A stretch of 34,383 nucleotides of DNA, taken from positions 1 through 34,383 of the forward strand of contig CACYHX010000022.1 of NCBI GenBank assembly GCA_902774365.1, written 5' to 3'. The DNA is from an uncultured Bacteroidia bacterium (lineage in GTDB: Bacteria > Bacteroidota > Bacteroidia > Bacteroidales > F082). A program made the position numbers and the translations under genes. The notes below the pieces were generated by a model that saw only the letters and a list, made by a program, of their open reading frames with translations, did no database searches and was not told the origin of the DNA. This document shows positions 16,793 to 24,760 of this stretch, in pieces (positions within the stretch are counted from its first letter, which is position 1; every line of letters starts with the position of its first letter).

Positions 16793-18385
16793 TTATCTGC
16801 CTTTCAAAATGTTGTTGTATTCCTTGCTGTTGCCGAGCACCTCCAAGGCTTTCTGAATCCCAGGGTCAGTGGAGGCCATCACCTGATAGTATTGCTGCGT
16901 CTCCCATACGTTGCGGGCGATGAGGGCCTTCATCTGCAAGAGGATGAACTTCTCGGAGTGCCTAAACTGCTCGTCGTTCCATTCAACCTTGGCGTCTTCG
17001 GCGGCTTTCTTCAGCCCGTTGATGAGGTCTTGGTCGACAACGAAGTCTTTGTTATAGTTTTCAAAATCACCGTATTGCGCCTTGATGGCGTCGCGGTGCT
17101 TGAGGGCGTAGTCGGTGGTGAAACGGTTCAAGGCACCCTTACGGACGAGGTTGGTGTAGAGTTTGCTGTTGTAGGCCGTGTCGACAGGGATGAAGATGTC
17201 GGGCATGATGCCACCACCGCCGTAAACGGTGCGCCCGCCGTCGGTCTTGTATTTCAGCGAGTCGGGGAAGTGGATGCTGTCGGCATGGTAGTATTCGCCG
17301 TTTTTGAGGCGTTTCTCCATCTCCTTGGCATAGTCCTCAACGCCGTTTTCGTAGGGACGTTGGATGCAACGACCCGAAGGCGTGTGGTAACGCGAGGTGG
17401 TGAGGCGGATGACGGCGCCGTCGGGCAGGTTGAAAGGTCTTTGTACCAGACCTTTGCCGAAGGAACGACGGCCGATGACGACGCCACGGTCGTGGTCCTG
17501 GATGGCACCCGAGAGAATCTCGCTGGCCGAGGCCGAGCCTTCGTCGATGAGGACGACGAGTTTGCCGGCGGTGTATAGTCCGTTTTTCTTGCTCCTCCAT
17601 TCCTGACGAGGCGAGTGTATGCCTTCGGTGAAGACGATGAGTTTGTTTTCGGTGAGGAACTGGTCGACGAGCTCAATGGCGGTGTTGAGGTAACCGCCCG
17701 TGTTGCCGCGCAGGTCGAAGATGAGCGACTCCATGCCTTGTGCCTGCAGCTTGTTGAAAGCCTCCATGAACTCTTGGTTAGACTCTTGTGCGAAGCGGTC
17801 AAGCTTGATGTAGCCGACATGGTTGTCAAGCATATAGGCTGCGTTGATGCTGTTCAACGGAATCTTGTCGCGGGTGATTTCAAAATCAATGAGTTCGGGG
17901 TCGCTACCGCGCTTCACGCTGACGGTGACCTTGGTGCCTTTCTTGCCGCGCAGGCGTTTCTGCACATAGTCGTTGTCGATCTTCTTGCCAAAGGCATCCT
18001 CGCCGTCGATTTTGATAATCTGGTCACCGGTCATGATGCCGACTTTCTCGGAGGGACCTCCTGCCGTGGGGCTGATGACGGTGATAGTGTCGCGGATGAG
18101 CTGGTAGGTCACGCCGATGCCCTCGAAGCTACCCACGAGGGGTTCGTTGGTCTTCTCCACATCTTTCTTCGAGATGTAGGCCGAGTGCGGGTCGAGTTCC
18201 TTCAGCGCGGCGATGATGGCGTCTTCCGTCACCTTGTCGAGGTTGGCGGTGTCAACGTAGAAGTTCTCTATCAGATAAAGCGTGGTGCCCAGTTTTTGGG
18301 CGTTCATCTGGGCTTTGGATTGGGCTGTGGCTGCCATGGCAAAGAGGCAAGCAATAGCCAAAAAAAACAATTTCAGTGATTTCAT
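16793..18385 (-). CDS. S41 carboxy-terminal processing protease (CtpA/Prc type)
   Basis: A 530-residue periplasmic serine protease. ATG 18385 is chosen: it gives the signal peptide MKSLKLFFLAIACLFAMAATAQ. The longer frame to 18469 would run through the -7 promoter box. A helical N-terminal part (about 25-80) precedes a PDZ domain (about 85-160, FEGIGVTYQL and GIMTGDQIIKIDG). The peptidase core has the catalytic Ser286 (DEGSASASEI), Lys311 (FGKGLVQ) and Gln315, with the 25-residue Ser-Lys spacing of Prc and CtpB. The C-terminal extension after about 400 is helical. Such enzymes trim or degrade envelope proteins from the C-terminal side. It lies directly downstream in position from the gingipain genes, on the same strand, but has its own promoter. 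Confidence 0.92.
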   Translation of the reverse strand: MKSLKLFFLAIACLFAMAATAQSKAQMNAQKLGTTLYLIENFYVDTANLDKVTEDAIIAALKELDPHSAYISKKDVEKTNEPLVGSFEGIGVTYQLIRDTITVISPTAGGPSEKVGIMTGDQIIKIDGEDAFGKKIDNDYVQKRLRGKKGTKVTVSVKRGSDPELIDFEITRDKIPLNSINAAYMLDNHVGYIKLDRFAQESNQEFMEAFNKLQAQGMESLIFDLRGNTGGYLNTAIELVDQFLTENKLIVFTEGIHSPRQEWRSKKNGLYTAGKLVVLIDEGSASASEILSGAIQDHDRGVVIGRRSFGKGLVQRPFNLPDGAVIRLTTSRYHTPSGRCIQRPYENGVEDYAKEMEKRLKNGEYYHADSIHFPDSLKYKTDGGRTVYGGGGIMPDIFIPVDTAYNSKLYTNLVRKGALNRFTTDYALKHRDAIKAQYGDFENYNKDFVVDQDLINGLKKAAEDAKVEWNDEQFRHSEKFILLQMKALIARNVWETQQYYQVMASTDPGIQKALEVLGNSKEYNNILKGR

Positions 18386-18411
18386 TGGGATAGAATAAGA
18401 TTTTAGGGGCG

Positions 18412-18419
18412 CAAAGATA
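18412..18419 (-). promoter_or_regulatory. -7 promoter box (TATCTTTG) for the S41 protease
   Basis: The plus strand reads CAAAGATA, which is TATCTTTG on the minus strand, 26 bases before the start codon at 18385. It supports the shorter gene start. Confidence 0.75.
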
Positions 18420-18541
18420 ATGCATTTTTCGGAAAAGAGGTGCTTTAGTACGCAAATCTGCATGTTCATTTCGTTCGAAATTCCGAAACGTTTGAGTATA
18501 CAAATGAAAGTGGTAGTAAATCAGTCTAAGTTCTCTTTTTT

Positions 18542-19720
18542 TTACTGGGTTACATCCAAAGCCAATTGCTTTTCGTATTCTCCGTCTTCAAAGATTTCAA
18601 AATCAACGGTGTAGATTTCTTTTCCAATAGCGTATTTGATTTGCCCCTTGCCTACGAATAGGTTGGCTGCGGTCACTTTGCTTCGATGGACCCCTAATCC
18701 TGTGGCGAAACAATAGGCCAACAACGCTCTTGCGCTTTTGTGCCCTTTAAGTGTGGCTTGGGTAAGGCAATCGATGGCTTGTTTGTTTTCTTGACTGGTG
18801 TCGCCGCCAAACAGCAGTTGGAAGCCTTTCTGATAGAGAGAATCCGTTTCGGTCTTGATGCTGTTTTTATCTAAAGGCACGATAGAAATAGGCGTTTTTG
18901 TTGAGGTAATTGGGGCTGACAATTGACTGATTAACTGGGTGTTTTCGACGATACTTCTTTGTTCGTTGGCCTGATCCTGCCAATAGGTGGCTAATTCTTG
19001 GTTTTGCTCAACGCCGAGGCCATAGAGGTAACATCTGCTTAATGTATATTGGGCGTCCATCAAACCCTGATCGGCCGCTTTTCTGAGCCATTGCATTGAA
19101 AGGTTGCGATCAACGGGCACCATGAAACCTTCCTCGTAAAACTTGGCTAAAAAGAATTGCCCGTTTGGGTTGCCTTGATAGGCGGCTCGTTGGATATGAA
19201 GGAAAGCCAGGGAATCGTTTTTCTCGACGAATTGACCGTGATAATATAGTTCGCCAATCATGAAGTCGGCTTGCAGTATTTTATGTTTGGCTGCTTGCTC
19301 AAACCATTGTATGGACTTTTGTGGGTCGAAGCATTCGAGATCCTTATTTAGATAGATGTAACCCAACCGAAGTGCAGCATTACCGCTACCTTTTTCATAG
19401 GATTTGGAAAAATTGGAAATGGATTCTTCAATGTCTGTTTCAGTACCCAAGCCGTTCAAATAGCAAATGCCAAGGTTGAAATATGCACTTTTAAAGTCCT
19501 GTTCGGCTGCTTTTTTGAACCACTTGAAGGCCTCATCATAGTTTTGGCTCCCTAGATAATAGCATCCTAAATCATTCTGAGCATTGACATCACCCGCCTT
19601 GGCCGCCTTTTTTAATAAGTCGAGAGGGGTGTCTTGATGCTGAAAACGAAGGTAGAGGTATGCCGAAATCAGCAATAAGAAACAGATGTTTGTTAATATG
19701 AGGCCTTTGGGCAATCTCAT
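18542..19720 (-). CDS. Membrane-anchored Sel1-repeat (TPR-like) protein
   Basis: A 392-residue protein. An N-terminal hydrophobic helix (LILTNICFLLLISAYLYL, about 7-24) probably anchors it in the membrane with the rest in the periplasm. At least six Sel1-like repeats follow from about residue 35 to 250, for example AAKAGDVNAQNDLGCYYLG, AAEQDFKSAYFNLGICYLNG and AADQGLMDAQYTLSRCYLYG. A linker precedes one more repeat (ATLKGHKSARALLAYCFATG) near 335. Sel1 repeats are protein-interaction scaffolds and do not predict a specific partner. The C-terminal 40 residues are not repeat-like. It is transcribed from its own promoter at 19747-19754. Confidence 0.85.
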   Translation of the reverse strand: MRLPKGLILTNICFLLLISAYLYLRFQHQDTPLDLLKKAAKAGDVNAQNDLGCYYLGSQNYDEAFKWFKKAAEQDFKSAYFNLGICYLNGLGTETDIEESISNFSKSYEKGSGNAALRLGYIYLNKDLECFDPQKSIQWFEQAAKHKILQADFMIGELYYHGQFVEKNDSLAFLHIQRAAYQGNPNGQFFLAKFYEEGFMVPVDRNLSMQWLRKAADQGLMDAQYTLSRCYLYGLGVEQNQELATYWQDQANEQRSIVENTQLISQLSAPITSTKTPISIVPLDKNSIKTETDSLYQKGFQLLFGGDTSQENKQAIDCLTQATLKGHKSARALLAYCFATGLGVHRSKVTAANLFVGKGQIKYAIGKEIYTVDFEIFEDGEYEKQLALDVTQ

Positions 19721-19746
19721 AGGGTGATAATGTCATTTTAAAAATG

Positions 19747-19754
19747 CAAAAATA
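19747..19754 (-). promoter_or_regulatory. -7 promoter box for the Sel1-repeat gene
   Basis: The minus strand reads TATTTTTG, 26 bases before the start codon at 19720. It lies 41 bases from the divergent plus-strand box at 19796-19803, so the two genes share a compact divergent promoter region. Confidence 0.65.
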
Positions 19755-19795
19755 GCGATTTTTCGAGAGAAAGCAGTTTGTTTGCGGAAAATGCT

Positions 19796-19803
19796 TAAAT
19801 TTG
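19796..19803 (+). promoter_or_regulatory. -7 promoter box (TAAATTTG) for the small membrane protein
   Basis: TAAATTTG fits TAnnTTTG. Transcription would begin near 19810, leaving only a few bases before the ATG at 19816. The TTG at 19801 lies inside the box and so cannot be the start codon. Confidence 0.55.
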
Positions 19804-19815
19804 CCCTATGAAATA

Positions 19816-20250
19816 ATGAAAAAAATGTTTTTTCAAAGAATGGTATATTGTGTTGGCAAGATACAGAACAACCGAAAATATCCGAAATGGCTTCGGTTTA
19901 GAAGTGAGGAATTTGCCGTTGGATCTGCTTTCGTGTTCTGGGGCATAATACTATTGACAGCAGGTTTTTTCTTGCCACAAGAATATCGCGAACCCCCATA
20001 TTCCAAATACATTTGTTATCCTATATTCGCCATCATGTTATTTGGCTTAATCTTGATTTTTGTTCTTGACTATAAAACTAGAAAAAATGGCCTTAAAAAG
20101 AAATCAGGATGGATTTCGAATAAGGCTATGCGAAGGATTACTTTTGTTTTTGTATTCGTCCCTTTTTATATCTGTTTGTTGATGATAATATCAGCATGGG
20201 TTTTTGTTATTGGTGGCATTATTACTGGGAAGATACCTAGCCGGTTTTAG
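19816..20250 (+). CDS. Small three-helix membrane protein of unknown function
   Basis: A 144-residue protein that I do not recognise. Three hydrophobic segments are visible: about 35-55 (FVFWGIILLTAGFFL), 66-83 (YPIFAIMLFGLILIFVL) and 105-138 (ITFVFVFVPFYICLL onward, long enough for one or two passes). A basic N-terminus (KIQNNRKYPKWLRFR) and a basic loop after helix 2 (KTRKNGLKKKSG) suggest that these face the cytoplasm. The gene is more A+T-rich than its neighbours. The ATG at 19816 is only about six bases from the predicted transcription start; ATG 19825 is an alternative. A two-codon frame (ATG AAA TAA at 19808-19816) ends on the A of ATG 19816. Confidence 0.6.
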   Translation: MKKMFFQRMVYCVGKIQNNRKYPKWLRFRSEEFAVGSAFVFWGIILLTAGFFLPQEYREPPYSKYICYPIFAIMLFGLILIFVLDYKTRKNGLKKKSGWISNKAMRRITFVFVFVPFYICLLMIISAWVFVIGGIITGKIPSRF

Positions 20251-20260
20251 CCCTAGTATA

Positions 20261-20275
20261 GATTGATTATCAATC
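20261..20275. other. Small palindrome between converging genes
   Basis: GATTGAT-T-ATCAATC is a perfect 7-bp palindrome between stops at 20250 and 20313. There is no T run directly after it, so it is only a weak terminator candidate. Confidence 0.3.
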
Positions 20276-20312
20276 ATCCATTTTAGGATGTAAGGAATGG
20301 TAAAATAATAGA

Positions 20313-21083
20313 TTACCGACGATAGTCTTGTGGCCCTGGTAATGTCAAGCGGAAATTGATGGGTATCATATACATGACCCTGACTTTTTCCCCCGAAGCC
20401 TCGCCTGGAATCCAGTTGGGCATCATTTTGACGACACGTACGGCTTCTTCATCACAGCCACCGCCGATGCCTTGGAGTACTTTGACGTTAGATACACTTC
20501 CGTCAGTCTCGACAACAAAACCGACAAATACTTTGCCAGATATGCCCTGTTTTTTTGCTTCTTCGGGATATCTTACATTTGTGCCTATGAAATCCAACAA
20601 TCCTTGCTCGCCGCCAGGGAAAGCGGGCATTTTTTCCACAAATACCCATTTTGCGGTATCTGCTTGTGCTTGAGGCTGTTCAATGATTTTGTAATTGATG
20701 GGCAGCATGGAACTGACGCGAACGGGCTCCCCATTACGCTTTCCTGGAATCCATGCAGGCATATCCTTTACAACGCGAACGGCTTCAGCATTGCATTCCT
20801 CGCCAATCCCCCTCTTGACTTCGACGTTTGAAATGCTTCCGTCTTTTTCGACCACGAAGCCAATGAAGACTTTGCCTTGGATGCCTTGGGCTTTCTCGGC
20901 TTGAGGATAGTGGACGTTGTGGGTGATGTATTCTACTAAAGCCGAATCACCGCCTTGAAATTGGGGCATTTCATCAACAATGGTATAAATGGTTGTGTCG
21001 TTGTTGGCAGGCTCTTGGGCTTGAGCGGAAACCATAGCAAACGCACAAGCCAAGGCTATCATCATTGTTTTTATATGTTTCAT
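20313..21083 (-). CDS. Secreted protein with two TonB_C domains
   Basis: A 256-residue protein with a cleavable signal peptide (MKHIKTMMIALACAFAMVSAQAQ) and two copies of the TonB C-terminal domain, at about 36-133 and 148-246. Paired blocks show the internal duplication: VHYPQAEKAQGIQGKVFIGF with VRYPEEAKKQGISGKVFVGF, and MPAWIPGKRNGEPVRVSSMLPIN with MPNWIPGEASGEKVRVMYMIPIN. A true TonB has an N-terminal anchor that meets ExbB/ExbD plus a Pro-rich linker; both are missing here, so it is probably a soluble periplasmic or surface protein rather than an energy transducer. It starts 17 bases after the tsaC stop on the same strand, so the two are likely cotranscribed. Function unknown. Confidence 0.85.
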   Translation of the reverse strand: MKHIKTMMIALACAFAMVSAQAQEPANNDTTIYTIVDEMPQFQGGDSALVEYITHNVHYPQAEKAQGIQGKVFIGFVVEKDGSISNVEVKRGIGEECNAEAVRVVKDMPAWIPGKRNGEPVRVSSMLPINYKIIEQPQAQADTAKWVFVEKMPAFPGGEQGLLDFIGTNVRYPEEAKKQGISGKVFVGFVVETDGSVSNVKVLQGIGGGCDEEAVRVVKMMPNWIPGEASGEKVRVMYMIPINFRLTLPGPQDYRR

Positions 21084-21100
21084 GGCATCGCTTTATTGGG

Positions 21101-21673
21101 TTACTGTCTCAAAATCTCAAAAGTATTGTCCGCATTCAGCTTGATGATGGTCGAACTTTTGGGCTTGCAGAAGCTGTCGTGGTAGAGCTGCACCACATAA
21201 TCCACCGAGTTTTTGATTTCATCGCAGATGTCGCTGAAAATCATCGATGAAGGTTGCCCGGTCAGGTTGGCTGAGGTGGAAGTGATGGGCTTGCCGAGGC
21301 GGCGGATGACTTCCTTGCAGAACTCGTTGTCAACCACGCGGATGCAGATGCTCTTGTCGTCGGAAACGGCCTTGGCCAAGTTCTTGCTTTCTGGATAGAT
21401 GATGCTCAGCGGACTTTTGGCGCCCTTGATGAGGTCGTAGGCGATGGCGGGCACGTTAACCACGTAATCCTGAAGCCTTTCCACTGAATCGACGAGGATG
21501 ATGAGGCTCTTGCTGAGCGGCCTCTGCTTGACGGCGTAGACCCGCAAGCAGGCCTTGTTGTTGGTGGCGTCGCAGCCCACACCCCAAATGGTGTCGGTGG
21601 GGTAGAGGATGGTCTTTCCGGCTTTCAGTGCCGCCACAGTGCGTTCCACTTCTTGTTCAAATGATTCTTCCAT
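21101..21673 (-). CDS. tsaC: Threonylcarbamoyl-AMP synthase (TsaC/Sua5/YrdC family)
   Basis: A 190-residue protein covering just the YrdC domain, without the extra Sua5 domain. It makes threonylcarbamoyl-AMP from threonine, bicarbonate and ATP in the cytoplasm, the first step of t6A37 modification of tRNAs that read ANN codons. Visible motifs: ILYPTDTIWGVGCDA (about 21-35), the basic KQRPLSKSLIILV and the nucleotide-binding STSANLTGQPSS. It follows the glycosyltransferase on the minus strand after a 96-base gap filled by a paired repeat. No TAnnTTTG box is visible in that gap, so it may be read from the glycosyltransferase promoter. Confidence 0.93.
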   Translation of the reverse strand: MEESFEQEVERTVAALKAGKTILYPTDTIWGVGCDATNNKACLRVYAVKQRPLSKSLIILVDSVERLQDYVVNVPAIAYDLIKGAKSPLSIIYPESKNLAKAVSDDKSICIRVVDNEFCKEVIRRLGKPITSTSANLTGQPSSMIFSDICDEIKNSVDYVVQLYHDSFCKPKSSTIIKLNADNTFEILRQ

Positions 21674-21688
21674 TTTCTTTTGGTTTTT

Positions 21689-21714
21689 GGGATTGTCCTG
21701 CGGACAAGAAATCG
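21689..21714 (+). repeat. Stem-loop repeat copy A
   Basis: GGGATT, then stem TTGTCC-TGC-GGACAA (21693-21707), then GAAATCG. The same frame GGGATT-stem-AGAAATC, with a different but self-complementary stem, occurs at four other places in the window. Copy A faces copy B across the tsaC-glycosyltransferase gap. Confidence 0.7.
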
Positions 21715-21770
21715 TTCAAAAATTCTTTCAAAATCTATCAAAAATTTATCTTATTGATTTTGAACGATTT
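21709..21770. repeat. Inverted repeat joining copies A and B (REPIN-like pair)
   Basis: AAATCGTTCAAAA (21709-21721) and TTTTGAACGATTT (21758-21770) are perfect 13-bp inverted arms. The A+T-rich middle is made of AAAATC-like units. With copies A and B at the ends, the element at 21689-21808 is one imperfect inverted repeat of 120 bases. Confidence 0.65.
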
Positions 21771-22570
21771 TATATTGATTTTTGATGGATTTCTTGCGAA
21801 GCAATCCCATTATTGTTTTCTTTGATTTTCTTTCTTAATAGGTTGTATTTATGTCTATTGGCCTGCATCATCACGCGGCAGATGCTGAAGCCCGTCTTGC
21901 CGTAGAGGAAGCCGCCTTTTATTATATAGGTGCGGATGAAATTGATGCTCGGGCTGAAAAGATAGGGCAGGAGGCCCGTCTTCTTGCCACGTTCGTAGTA
22001 CGACTGCGCGCCCAACTCGGCGAAGTGGAACTGCTGCTTGCGGAAGGCCTCGGGCGTGTCCCAGGAATAGTGCAGCAGGTCGCCGTGCAACAGGGTTTTC
22101 TTCGGCTCGCTCTTATAGTTCAGCCATTCGTGGATGATGCCTTCCCACTCGGCAAAGCCCCGTCTCCAGATACGGATCTTGGTCTCGGGATAGAGCCCGC
22201 AGCCTTTCACCCACTGACCGCAATAGTTGTTGAGACGGTTCATTGCGAAGACTTCGTTCTCGGCGATGTCTTTGTCTTTCAGCGATTTGATGGACTGTTT
22301 TAGTTCGTCCGAGAGGGCTTCGTCGGCATCGATGCTGAAGATGAGGTCGCATGTGGCGAGGTCGTCGGCAAGGTTTTTCTGGTCAGAGTAGCCGAGCCAG
22401 TCTTGGGTGAAGAACTTCGCACCGTAGCGGTCGCAGATGGCTTCGGTCGCATCGGTGGAATGCGAGTCAACGACGATGATTTCGTCGGCAATATCCTTAA
22501 CGGAGTCAAGGCATTGCGCGATTTTCTGCTCCTCGTTGAAGGTGATGATGACGACCGAAATGGTGTTCAT
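21770..22570 (-). CDS. Family 2 glycosyltransferase, WaaE-like
   Basis: A 266-residue cytoplasmic-face enzyme resembling the lipopolysaccharide-core glycosyltransferases of the WaaE type. The GT-A fold starts with ISVVIITFNEEQKIAQCLDS, continues with DEIIVVDSHSTDATEAIC, and has the metal/nucleotide-sugar motif FSIDADEALSDEL near residue 85. Downstream, IRIWRRGFAEWEGIIHEWL and LLHYSWDTPEAFRKQ fit this subfamily. The acceptor and sugar are unknown. ATG 22570 is chosen because it starts directly before the conserved core and lies 17 bases after a promoter box; the frame to 22648 runs through repeat copy C. The last 12 residues (NGIASQEIHQKSI region) and the stop codon are encoded by repeat copy B, so the natural C-terminus was probably near KKIKENN. 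Confidence 0.88.
   Translation of the reverse strand: MNTISVVIITFNEEQKIAQCLDSVKDIADEIIVVDSHSTDATEAICDRYGAKFFTQDWLGYSDQKNLADDLATCDLIFSIDADEALSDELKQSIKSLKDKDIAENEVFAMNRLNNYCGQWVKGCGLYPETKIRIWRRGFAEWEGIIHEWLNYKSEPKKTLLHGDLLHYSWDTPEAFRKQQFHFAELGAQSYYERGKKTGLLPYLFSPSINFIRTYIIKGGFLYGKTGFSICRVMMQANRHKYNLLRKKIKENNNGIASQEIHQKSI
21787..21808 (-). repeat. Stem-loop repeat copy B, inside the end of a gene
   Basis: On the minus strand: GGGATT, stem TTGC-TTC-GCAA, AGAAATCC. It is in the opposite orientation to copy A and lies within the coding end of the glycosyltransferase. Confidence 0.7.
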
Positions 22571-22586
22571 GGACGCAAATTTTCCG

Positions 22587-22594
22587 CAAAAGTA
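22587..22594 (-). promoter_or_regulatory. -7 promoter box (TACTTTTG) for the glycosyltransferase
   Basis: The minus strand reads TACTTTTG, 17 bases before the start codon at 22570. It makes the chosen start the first usable ATG on the transcript. Confidence 0.65.
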
Positions 22595-22611
22595 ATGTTT
22601 TCTTTGGTTAT

Positions 22612-22635
22612 GGGGATTTGCTTCGCAAAGAAATC
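22612..22635 (+). repeat. Stem-loop repeat copy C
   Basis: GGGGATT, stem TTTGC-TTC-GCAAA, GAAATC. It lies between the divergent promoters of the glycosyltransferase and the von Willebrand protein. No inward-facing partner is visible, so this is a single copy. Confidence 0.7.
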
Positions 22636-22659
22636 TGTAGAAAATCACAATAAAATTCC

Positions 22660-22667
22660 TATCTTTG
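22660..22667 (+). promoter_or_regulatory. -7 promoter box (TATCTTTG) for the VWA protein operon
   Basis: TATCTTTG followed by CGCCC sits 21 bases before GTG 22688. It excludes the long upstream extension of the frame, which is open back to 22403. Confidence 0.75.
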
Positions 22668-22687
22668 CGCCCTTATCTGAACAATCG

Positions 22688-24760
22688 GTGAATATCGGAA
22701 TTCCCATCTGGATGTTAGCCTTATCGCTGCTGGCAGGTCTGGCGGCGGCCACATTGTTGTATTTCCGAAACAAGAAACAACACTACGGCAAAGCATTGAC
22801 AATCATTTTGTTTGCACTACGGACATTGATAGTTGGCTTAGTGGTCTTGTTGCTTTTCAACCCGCTGATAAGGCAGAAATTCAGCTCGGTGGAGACGCCT
22901 ACGATTATCCTTGCTCACGACAATTCCTCGTCCGTCGTCCTTTGCAAGGATTCGGCGTTTTACAAAAAAGATTATCTGACTCAATTTGAGCAGTTTAGGA
23001 AAGACTTGAACGCTGATTTTCAAGTCGATGAATACCTTTTTGGCGAAGAAGTCCGTGATTTCGAGCGACTCGATTTCTCTGACCAGCTGACGGACTTGTC
23101 GTCGCTCATAAAGACCTTGGACAGAAGATATTACAAGCGCAATGTGGGTGCGGTGCTACTCTTCTCCGACGGCATCTACAACCGTGGCTTCGAGCCGGAA
23201 CTGGTGGCGGAGAACTTCCCGTTTCCCATCCATACCGTGGTTTTGGGCGACACGGTTTCCTATCCCGACCTTGCCATCCGCAATGTGCATTATAATAAGG
23301 TTGTGTCGCTCGGTGCGACCTTCCCCATCCGCATAACAGTGGCCGCCCGCGACTTGGCCGGCCGCAAAGCCCAACTGACCCTCAAGGAAAGCGGTCGCAT
23401 CATCGAGAAACGCGAAATTGAGATTCCGTCTAACCGCTTCTCCAAGGAAGTCGACTTCATGCTCGACGCCACCAAGAAAGGCGTGATGCCTATCGACATC
23501 GAAGTGAGTGGCATTGCCGAGGAGGAGCATCTGCTCAACAATGTGCGGCATATCTTCATTGAGGTACTTGACCAAAAGTACAAGCTGCTCTGTGTGGCGG
23601 CCTCGCCGCATCCCGACCTGGGAGCTTTGCGCAGTGTGCTCAACGACAACTACGAGGTGGATTTCTGCTTCGGCAAGGAAAACCTGCCCGAGTTCAGCAA
23701 CTACGACCTAGTCGTCCTGCATCAGGTGCCTTCGGCCAAGATGGATTTCAATGCCTTGAAGTCGCAGCTGGACAAGAATGTGAAGCTGCCAGTGCTCTTC
23801 GTCGTCGGCAATGAGACAGACAGGAGCCTCCTCGGCAAGTTGCAGAATGTCTATGAGTTGCATTCTGGCGCTACTAATACCTTGATGGATGTCAAGGCCC
23901 ATCTGAACACTTCGTTCTCGACCTTCACCTTTGATGACAAAGCGGAGCAACTCATCGCGAAATACCCGCCTTTGGCCTTGCCTCACATGGAAATCAACGC
24001 CTTGCAGAATCACGACGACCTGCTTTTGCAGGAGGTGATGGGGGTGAAGTCGGGACTGCCGCTGCTAAGCTTTGCCTCCGACAGACGCAAGATGGCTTTC
24101 CTGTTCGGCACCAACATCTGGCGCTGGCGTTTGTTTGAATACTACCAGTCGAAGAACCACGATGTGTTCGATGAACTCTTCTCTAAGACGTTGAAGTACT
24201 TGCTGCTGTCGGCAAACGACGGCTCGGCCATCTACGCCAAGGAGAACTATTACAGCAACGAGCCGGTCATCATTACCGCTGAGTTACGCAACCCCAACAA
24301 CGAGCTCATCACCGACCCTGACGTGACCATTCAGATTATCAACAAGTTGACAAACGAGGTCTACGACTACACCTTCTCGAAGCGCGACCACGACTATCAG
24401 TTGAACGCAGGTCTTTTGCCCGAGGGCTTGTACCAATATAAGCTGGAGGCGCAGATGGGCGACCGCAAAATCAACGTGAACGGCACCTTCAGCGTGGTGG
24501 CCATCGGCATTGAGGAACAACAGCTCACCGCCGACTTGGAGCGGATGCTTAACATAGCGCGTCTGACCAACGGAAACTGCTATACAGCACAACAGTTGCA
24601 ACAACTCGCAGAGGACTTACGCCACGACACGCGCATCACCTCCGTTGAACACCATGAGAGCCGCTTCGAGGACCTCATCCATTCCAAGTGGATTTTCTTC
24701 GTCCTCATCGGCCTGGCCGCGATAGAGTGGTTCCTGCGGAAGATGTTCGGCTCCTATTAA
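22688..24760 (+). CDS. Membrane protein with von Willebrand A-like domain
   Basis: A 690-residue inner-membrane protein. Starting at GTG 22688, two transmembrane helices come first (about 5-26 and 36-59). They are followed by a VWA-like region whose MIDAS motif is intact as D78-N-S-S-S with the supporting LLFSDGIYNRG loop. A long periplasmic part with beta-rich repeats follows, and a last helix (WIFFVLIGLAAIEWFL) lies near the C-terminus. ATG 22712 is an alternative start but would cut into helix 1. The layout resembles Bat-type and related VWA proteins of Bacteroidota, often linked to MoxR ATPases; none is present here. It probably binds a protein partner through a metal ion. It is cotranscribed with slyD, 43 bases downstream. 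Confidence 0.8.
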   Translation: MNIGIPIWMLALSLLAGLAAATLLYFRNKKQHYGKALTIILFALRTLIVGLVVLLLFNPLIRQKFSSVETPTIILAHDNSSSVVLCKDSAFYKKDYLTQFEQFRKDLNADFQVDEYLFGEEVRDFERLDFSDQLTDLSSLIKTLDRRYYKRNVGAVLLFSDGIYNRGFEPELVAENFPFPIHTVVLGDTVSYPDLAIRNVHYNKVVSLGATFPIRITVAARDLAGRKAQLTLKESGRIIEKREIEIPSNRFSKEVDFMLDATKKGVMPIDIEVSGIAEEEHLLNNVRHIFIEVLDQKYKLLCVAASPHPDLGALRSVLNDNYEVDFCFGKENLPEFSNYDLVVLHQVPSAKMDFNALKSQLDKNVKLPVLFVVGNETDRSLLGKLQNVYELHSGATNTLMDVKAHLNTSFSTFTFDDKAEQLIAKYPPLALPHMEINALQNHDDLLLQEVMGVKSGLPLLSFASDRRKMAFLFGTNIWRWRLFEYYQSKNHDVFDELFSKTLKYLLLSANDGSAIYAKENYYSNEPVIITAELRNPNNELITDPDVTIQIINKLTNEVYDYTFSKRDHDYQLNAGLLPEGLYQYKLEAQMGDRKINVNGTFSVVAIGIEEQQLTADLERMLNIARLTNGNCYTAQQLQQLAEDLRHDTRITSVEHHESRFEDLIHSKWIFFVLIGLAAIEWFLRKMFGSY

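Noticed and set aside
16679-17578. Plus-strand frame of 299 codons opposite the S41 protease
   Set aside because: It is antisense to a protease with intact catalytic residues and has no recognisable features.
22403-22687. N-terminal extension of the VWA protein
   Set aside because: The extension is antisense to the glycosyltransferase start, crosses repeat copy C and includes the promoter box at 22660.
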